A DNA stretch of 64,000 nt. Origin: Holothuria scabra. Its lineage: Eukaryota; Echinodermata; Holothuroidea; Aspidochirotida; Holothuriidae. The position numbers and the translations under genes are program-made. The stretch lies in NCBI GenBank assembly GCA_037179385.1, contig CM074187.1, positions 43,186,879 through 43,250,878 of the forward strand. Reading direction: 5' to 3'. Within the stretch, counting starts at the first letter, position 1; the number at the start of each line of letters is the position of its first letter. The notes under the pieces are model-generated. The model was not told where the DNA came from, did no database searches, and saw only the letters and a program-made list of their open reading frames with translations. Below are positions 56,142 through 64,000 of this stretch, piece by piece.

Positions 56142-59100
56142 GTAAATATCGAATAAATGTTGTTTATGATAGCTCTGTAGGACATCTCCCAGCCTGACTT
56201 CTGTACGCCTAGCCTAGGCCAGTATAAAGGCTCCATATAGGCAAGAGAGCAGTACAGGTCTGGCAGTGCAGGAGTCATTTGGACTCCCTCAAACCTTAGT
56301 TTGCCTCATATTTACAGTACATTTTAATGCAAGAATCTCACTAGTACGTCCAGTTTGGACTCCCAGAATTTACTGTCCTGGCTAAACCTCTGTCTGTTTG
56401 CATAAGTCTGAGCAAAATTCAGTGTACACTGCAATGTGTTTACACTGTACAGTGTAGCATTCACACAGTATGTGGGTTGGTCAATGTGGCTAGATCTTTC
56501 ACAAGCATAGTTACGGTAGTGGCTATACGTACTCGGCCGGCCACTGTTAGCATTGCAAGTTCATTACGGAAATGTAGCATGCTTTGTGTATGCTACCAAA
56601 GTACAGACGTATTGTTTGTGATGGTCATTTAAGTGTCACGGTTGGTAAAGTCCTCACAATAACTGAATGAAGAAACTGAATGAAACCCGTTTCCAGTAAC
56701 TGAACTCAATCAACTGTGACCCATAGAGCATAGAGTAACCCGCAAACAGTTTGTGTCCTGTAGAGTGGACAAAATGCACAATTAAAGCTGCAATGTTTGC
56801 CCTTTAGAGGGCGTACATGTCCATTTGGGACGTTTAGCAAGGGAGCAGAACTCCTCCGGGAGTTAACGTTTGGTTTACGCCCCTTGGCTCTTCCCCAGAG
56901 AGTCGAGGGGACTTTAAGAAAAAAGCTGCAACTTTCTCAAAAGAGTTTGTATATATCGCAACGTAACATTCAACATGCAACTTTCAGTTTCACTCACAAC
57001 TGAGCCCCGTAAATGCTGGATTACATGAAGCATTGAATTGTAGGCTATGTGAAACAGCCAGCAGTCAACTACAATAATGCTTTGCAAGAACAGACCTACT
57101 GGAGAGTGTGCTGTGATGCAGAATAATCTGCCACGGAAGTGCAATATTTATCACCATTGAATCAAGACATAAAGACATTTACAGGTTAAATACTTGACAC
57201 TGTGTCGTTATAGCAAGTCTCTTTAAGCAGTGTTCTTAATGGAGTTAGCTGCCCGCCCCAGGATGAAGATTGCCACCCCCTGCAAATCACAGCACCCCCT
57301 AAAAAATGACCCCCATCATACTCGAAGTAAAAAATTAGATGCATTCTAGTTCCTGTTTGGCAGTAAATAATATTTTTTAAAGGATCAATGTGATTGGTTA
57401 TTGCGTATGCACAAAATGCAAGTGCCTCTCCATTCTCTTGAAAATCCAGGGAACATACTGTAATGATACATACCGGTACATGAAGAGTTGGTGCAGTGAG
57501 CTAACTTTGCCATCACCCCTGGATATTGTTGGGTGCTGTTAAATTCATACAAGACTGCAACTTCTCTAAACAACTGTAACTGTAATTTTGACATGGGAAT
57601 ATGAAACAGGGACTGGGAGCTAAATCCCCTCAGTCAAAAATCTTGTGGGGGTATTTCAGTATGCTTCCACCCCCTCACAAGGACGAATTGCTGACACCTT
57701 ATTTGTCTCTTTTCTTTTTTAATTAAAAAGTGGCATTAATTTTACCAATTATATCTAAGGACCCTCAAGTATTCAAAAATCAATAGGGAGAGGCTGTCTA
57801 AAACAATATTCCCACCCACCCTCCAATTTTAAAGTACTTCCTTTTGTCAATAATTTAAATTTTTAAATTTAAAGAGGCTGTACGTCATAGCTGTCACTGC
57901 GAACTACAAGTTTCTTAACCTTTATTGCTGGGGAATTTTAATTATGGGAGCAGGAAAGCTGTTTGGGGTGTAGGCCTATCAGTTTCAGATCAGCTTCATG
58001 GTTCCGTGGTGTAAGGTTGCAGACCCCCCCCCCCATCCCCATTCGGAAATGATTTGAATTTTTAAGCTCCTTCGATAAAATTTGGTGACATTTCATGTTC
58101 TTTTTTAATGACAACTGAATTTTGCATCAACAGTATAAAGCAAATGCAGCAAGGGGTTTTCTTTCTTGAATTCAGATGGTGATGCCAGAAACAAATTTAG
58201 ACTAATAGCATCATTAAAGCCTTAATACATTGTTGTATTCTTGCTTGCAAATGTGAGAAACAAGCATGTGAAATGGATTAGCTCAGATAGCAACATTCAC
58301 CTTCACCAGAACTTTTTTGAAAACTTAAAATAATATCTGCTTCGATTTCTTTTCCTCCTAACAGCTTTTTATTGAAGAAGTTGCCCTGCCCAGCTGTTAG
58401 AAGGCATGTAAACTATCAAGGAATTAAGTTAGCTGAGAAACTTAATTTTCTTTTCGGATAATCTGAAGCATAACCCAAGCATTAATAATTCTTGAGAAAG
58501 GTTAACGATGCTGTGCTGATGGAACTTCAGGGTGAACCTGTACAATCAAACACAGAAGTGAAGGCTGCAGATTTCTCCAGTATGTCTAAAGGAGTACTTT
58601 TGGAGTCTTGAAACTGGTTTTTCACAAAGCGAAATCATGAAACCGTTTTAGAGAACCTACCAGCTTGAGATTTCACAAACTTGTCAGCCTGTATTAGCAT
58701 GCACCAGCTACAGTAACTCTACAAAAGATGCAGAATGTTACTTAATACCTGTGCGGCAACAGTGTTTGATGAAATTTAAAGAAATTTTAAAACTACAGTA
58801 ATATGAAACATTTGCATGGTATAAATGTTATACATGAATGATGCTTTCTCTTTCTTGAACTGTTTTTCGTTAATTTTTTTATGCCTTCAATTTAGACGTA
58901 ACTCAGATTTTCGTAATGCACTTGTCAATTGTAATCCCTTCCCATTGTGACATGGGGATAGTGGGGACTGCCGTAGGTCTTCAGGAAAAGGGTGTCCCCA
59001 CTGTGCTGGAGAGTTGCTGTAAAGTTAGTGGCGGGTTGCAATTTGAAAAGCATTCTTAGGAGCCGGGACATTAGGCATTGATTTGTGCTGATTTAGCAGG

Positions 59101-59654
59101 CTACGGGGGGGGGGGGGTCGCACCTTTTCTTCACTTGGTATGCATGCCAATTCAAACATCAGTTTTATTCAAATAGAGAGTGACAACACCATCGTATTAT
59201 GTCATTTCTGGACTTGGGTCAAAAGTCTTTTTATGCTTCGATTTTTATCATTTACCTCTACAACTAGACACATGATGAAAGTGTGATAAACACCTACTGC
59301 CACTCAATATTTTTGCTACAATAAAGTCATAAAGTCAATTTTGGTGTAACGGTCTCTGTTACCTAATTTACTAATTTGCAGAGTAAATCATAGAACCAAA
59401 AGAACAGATATATAAGGTATATATAACTGTATTTTTTAGAGATGGGAGGGGGGGGGGGATATAACAAAATTTCACTCACATGATTTTTTTCCTTTTACTC
59501 TGGTAGTTGTCCTGCATTCAAGACTACTTCCGTGTTTTCCTTCAGAGAATTATTCATTACTCATGTTATATGTATACAAACATTGACAATAAAATGAAGC
59601 AGTGTTAAATATTTTGTTGTCACTATTTTATTACTACATCAAGCTACTGTAAAA
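56142..59654. other. Unassigned sequence
   Basis: If the 56088 exon is real this is its first intron. C and G homopolymers lie near 58025, 59105 and 59449. No exon was recognised. 58,9-59,05 kb has a short repeated GTGGGGAC theme. Confidence 0.4.
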
Positions 59655-60115
59655 GTGGGCCACTTTCACAGGAATGTGGTTCCATTTCACAAGGAGTGTA
59701 GTTTCATTTCACCAGAAATGTGGTTACGGTTAACCAGGAATGTGGTTACATTCTACCAGAGATGTACATACATTCCACCAGGAATGCGTTTACAGTTCAC
59801 CAGGAACATGGTTACATCTCACCAGAAATGTGGTTACATACCACCAGGAATGTGGTTTCAGTCCACCAGGAATATCGTTACATTTCACCAGGAATATGGT
59901 TACAGTTCACCAAGAATGAATTTACATTTCACCAGAAATATGGTTGAATCAACCCAGGAATTTCACCAGGAAGTGTGGTGAAATTCACCAGGACACTGGT
60001 GAATTTCATTTCACCAGGAAACCCTGGTGAAATCAACCAGAAAAGAGTGGGTGCCCCAAACACCAGGACTTTGGTTAAAATTTCACCAAACTTTGGTGAA
60101 ATTTCACCAAATATT
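59655..60115. repeat. Degenerate minisatellite CACCAGGAATGTGGTTACA
   Basis: Units of about 20-24 bases (CACCAGGAATGTGGTTACAT with TTT insertions) repeat about 18 times. At the right end a perfect inverted repeat, AAATTTCACCAAA-C-TTTGGTGAAATTT, lies at 60078-60104. Both open frames through it reflect the repeat, not a gene. Confidence 0.9.
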
Positions 60116-60307
60116 TTTCAGAGTGTACACTGTAACAAATAGCTTCATGTGTAATGGCTCAAAATGCTATAAGATTCAAAAAAGGCACTACCAAAATGAG
60201 CAAAATGGCTATTGGTCTATACTATTCCAATGGGACATTTTTACACCACAGCCATCAGTCAGGGCACAATAGCCATGGCTATTATTGCTGCCGGTTAATT
60301 GAGCCCT

Positions 60308-60935
60308 GGTGTGTGTAGAGTTGAGAGCCTGCAAGGGTTGACATCATATCACACAAGCAGCGACACTTTTACCAGTTAGCCTGCATGGCAGAAGAACTGT
60401 ACAATACCTTTGCTCACTCATCTTGCAAGCAGTGCAACAATTTACAGTTGAGCATTAAAGCCTAGTCACTCATCACTGCAAGCCACAATTTGTCAATTTT
60501 ATCCCAAGTGTATCAAAATTCTCAATTGGCATCAAATTAAAAAGAATGCTGAGTAGCTCATATGTATACCTCAGCATATACTGAGAGTGTTAAGATTAAA
60601 CATTACACCTTGTGTGTGTAGAGTTGAGAGCCTGCAAAGGTTGACATCATATCACACAAGTAGCGACACTTTTACCACTTAGCCTAATGTACATAGCAGG
60701 GGTAGCTTTGCTCACTCATCTTGCAAGCAGTGCAACAATGTACTGTACAGTTAAGCATTAAAGCCTAGTCACTCATCACTGCAAGCCACAATTTTATCCT
60801 GAGTCTATCAAATTTCTAAACTACATAGCAGAGCACTTTTATTGACATCAAATTAAAAAGAATGCAGAGTAGCTCATATTACTCAGCATATACTGAGAGT
60901 GTTCAGATTACATAGTAGGACTGTACATGCTCACC
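60308..60935. repeat. Tandem duplication, about 303-bp period
   Basis: GTGTGTAGAGTTGAGAGCC and the next 280 bases occur from 60311 and again from 60614 with small indels. The 3' half of each copy (CATCAAATTAAAAAGAATGC, GAGTAGCTCATA) is related to the interior of the 16615/22170 MITE family. Confidence 0.85.
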
Positions 60936-61127
60936 AGAGTATATGTACAGTACTGTAGATAGTGACTGCCTTATAGTCTGTCACCCCTATGTTCTGACAA
61001 TCTCTATATCAATGATCGAGTTCTCAGAACATAGTTGTGTCGGAAAAAAGCTCGTGTTGGCATGTAAAGGATTTTTTGGAATACAGGGGTGTTTGAATAT
61101 ACAGGCAGGGCTGTAACCATGCCCAGA

Positions 61128-61297
61128 GGTGGAAAAAGTTGAAAAGCTGGGAGGCTCCTTCCCAGGAAATTTGGGCATCTGGAGAGAAATTTTCCTTTTT
61201 TGTACATGAAAATGTGGGGAGAATTGTGGGAAATTTTACTTTCTTCCTGGGAAATAATGGTGCTCCCTTCCTGGGAAATTTTTTCCAGCCCTGACCA
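61128..61297. repeat. Interspersed repeat related to 47735-47890
   Basis: GGTGGAAAAAGTTGAAAAGC at the left and GGGAAATTTTTTCCAGCCC at the right, with CCCAGGAAATTTGGGCATCTGGAG and TACATGAAAATGTGGGGAG inside. It explains part of the 171-codon minus-strand open frame at 61024-61539, which I do not accept as a gene. Confidence 0.55.
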
Positions 61298-64000
61298 CAC
61301 CAGCTACAGTATGCAAGGATATTACTACCATACCAGTTGGCTGCCAAATTTTGCAAGCCTAAAATTTCACGCAATGGTTTAAAGGTATTGCACAGTACAA
61401 TTTGCACAGTCCTGAACATTTTGTGGGTGTACAGTAGGAATACATTAAAGTGTGCTGCACTCTGATACTCAGTAAATTGTACCTTAAATACACAATACTG
61501 TACTGAGTGCAACACTGATGCACTCTCATCATTGTACACTGCAGTATGAAATCTTGCGAAAAAAAATTATTCACTATAAAAAGGAAATTTACAAAATTCA
61601 AAAAGATTTCCTGACTGGTCTTTTTGCAAACATCATACCTGCACTGATGATGAAGTTAAAGGGCAAGAACAACAGCAGTCACCCCCAAATTTATTTCAAA
61701 ACAACAGCTCTTACTGTCACAGTTTCCTTATTTCTCTCTACAGTATATTTCATAATATTTTAGGACTTAAATTTTGCATATATATTGAAGGTAAAACAGG
61801 CGAGTACTACTTGAAAATTTCACATAAAAAATATTGTCACATGACTGTCAAGAGCCAATCACAAAAAAGGATAGTCTACTACACTTCTCCAACTTAGGGT
61901 GACTGCTCTTGCCCTTTATAATACCAGTTGAATTTCTACAATATTCTGTGCATAACTGCTACTAAAATCACAAAAAGAACCTTGGCTTACTAATAAAAAA
62001 AAAAACTAAAAGAATGCAATACTGCCAAAAACTGTTCAGTTTAAATATGAATCCTGAATTGGAAATGTTTCTATTTACTATGGCTCCCAAGAAGTCAGGG
62101 ACTACATAATAAAATCCAAGCACCGAATGATACTGTACATCAGCACCAAACAGCATAGATCTATCCCTAGGTAGTAATCGACATTTGTCCTGCATATTGT
62201 TTATAATACCTGACAATTAATGTCTAAGGCATGGTACAGGACAACTTACAGTAATGCCAGGCATTGGAATGCCTCCAAGTGTTTGGCTCAATAACATACA
62301 GTACAGAAGTCCAGAGACAAGAATAGATGCTTTGACTCACCTATTGAATTACAAATACTGTATTTGTGTCATGCAGCATTGCAAGTACAGTACAGTATGG
62401 TATTGTGCATCATAATCAACCTAAGTATGTATACTGTAGCTCCTGCATGTACAGTTCATATATGGTGCATAATTTATATTGGAAATGTTAATGTATGGAA
62501 CCAACAGAAATATTTCATTCAAATTTTATTTAAGAGTTTATTTAATATGTTTCAGTAATTATCATACCTTACATTAAGTAGCATGTTGCTCTATTTTACA
62601 TTAAGTAGCATGTTGCTCTATTTTAAAGGTATGTCTTCTACAGTACAGCATTGTTTACAGTTAAAAATTAGATGCAACAACACAACTACTTGGAAAGGAA
62701 ACTGAGGATTTGAGAAATTATTCAAGGTTTTATGTTCAATACTTGGCCTGTAGATGAATAGGCCCCTTAGAACCCCTGCAATTTTGCATCACCAATGTGC
62801 TATTTGTGCACATATTTTACAGTGCCTGCCAGGCTGTCACTATTTTGGTACAGTACGCTAACCTAGATATGTGATCCAATTGCCACCTACTGCTGAATTA
62901 TAATTACATCCTCAAGTACTCCATGTACCATACCTCCTCATAACACTATACTGTAGGTTTAACTGCTGAGTATTGTATAGTCTGCACACTGTACTGTATA
63001 CAGTAGAAGTACATAATATAAATGTATGTTCCTTAAATATTTTTGGCATCTCCCAGTTGACGTTGGCACTTTATGTTATGTGCACATTTTTATTGAAACT
63101 GTTTGAAATGTGGGTCAGTGTTGTTTTGTATCTGTAGTTAGTACTGTATCTCCATTGAGACCACCAATACTGTGTCTAGTTGATTGATTATTGTCAATGA
63201 ATTTTTGTATGCATGCACACAGTGGCACAGACAGGATCACCCAAATATCTAACTGTTCCACAGTAACAGTTACTTATTTATTAGACTCTTTTAGAAATAC
63301 AGATACAAGTTTACAATTATTTCTAATCTACACTAAAACCTGTAGTAAGAGATTTTTCTTGTGACAACTACTGTATAGTACCTTTATACAGTAACTAATA
63401 GCCCTTTGAATTAATTTATTAAACCTAAATAGATTTATATCAATTCCAATCTTCATCTTCTGAACAGAAGGTGTGCAAAAATCACGTTCTTCACAAAGAT
63501 CTGACAAGGGGGATAGAGTTCTATCCCACTCATAACCTCAAAATTTAAGGCCTGTTGTTTCACTGTATTTACAGTTAACAAATAATTGCAGTACTGGCAA
63601 ACACTGAAAATTTCACAGAACCAGTTGTAAAAGAATCACAGGTAAAGGTGATGCAACTAGCCAAAATACAAAGTGGATGTGGCGATTGCTTATTCGCACT
63701 GACAGCACAGAGTACATACTGTACACATATATTGTTGCATCTGCTACTGACCTAGACTATGTCCCTCAATCTCAAATGTATACATGTGCTGATTGGAAGT
63801 GTGGATATTGATCACTGTTTGCCTGCAAAACTGCTGGCCAATATGTGTCAACATGGTGAGTGAAACACTGTCACATTTTCTGGAATTTGTTGTACAGTAC
63901 TGTAGCTTTCGTACTGTAACCAGACAATTACAACTTGGGACACCATCAATACAAATTTTGCATGGAGTTGGGACTAACGCAGAAGCCCCCAGTATTTGCA
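61298..64000. other. Unassigned sequence rich in TACAGTA words
   Basis: CTGTACAGTA-type words recur. A 27-bp tandem pair ACATTAAGTAGCATGTTGCTC lies at 62571-62624. No exon is supported to the end of the window. Confidence 0.45.

Noticed and set aside
61024..61539. 171-codon minus-strand open frame
   Set aside because: Part is an interspersed repeat shared with 47.7 kb; the rest is low in recognisable features and has no splice or promoter support.

Overview
The window is eukaryotic nuclear DNA: genes are split by GT-AG introns, intergenic space is long, and SINEs, MITEs, a non-LTR retrotransposon, minisatellites and homopolymer runs are dense. A marine invertebrate deuterostome, most likely an echinoderm, fits best because of the 2A-bearing, PHD-finger CR1/L2-type retrotransposon and the tRNA-derived SINEs. 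That placement is inference from repeat types, not from a marker gene.

The one gene identified with near certainty is a cytosolic NAD-dependent glycerol-3-phosphate dehydrogenase (GPD1/GPD1L family) on the minus strand. Seven coding exons run from 50,771 down to the stop codon at 32,894 and give about 336 residues in phase, all with GT-AG borders. Only the short first coding exon (about 13 residues, with the start of the Rossmann glycine motif) was not found. Introns hold two large minisatellite arrays (39.3-41.5 kb and 48.1-49.9 kb). Their units carry strings of TGACCT/TGACCC half-sites spaced like nuclear-receptor response elements.

Layout: 1-9 kb is mostly unassigned, with one copy (3.87-4.32 kb) of a repeat carrying a split micro-ORF, a plus-strand SINE (6.5-7.0 kb) and two weak minus-strand exon candidates. 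At 9.35 kb a plus-strand signal-peptide first exon is plausible. 10.2-14.0 kb is a CR1/L2-like retrotransposon with one frameshift. 14.4-14.9 kb is the second, inverted copy of the 3.9-kb repeat. 14.1-24.5 kb is rich in TTAA-flanked MITEs, another MITE with a 6-bp target duplication and a pyrimidine-strand minisatellite. 24.5-32.9 kb is CpG-poor repeat-laden sequence downstream of GPD1. 32.9-50.8 kb is the gene. 51.5-54.2 kb is a cluster of TAGGCC-type hexamers. A small plus-strand first-exon candidate lies at 56.09 kb. 56-64 kb holds minisatellites and duplications and no recognised gene.

Nothing here forms an operon or multi-gene system. The points most worth following are the half-site arrays inside GPD1, the 2A motif of the retrotransposon, the inverted pair of split micro-ORFs and the possible gene interrupted by the retrotransposon.
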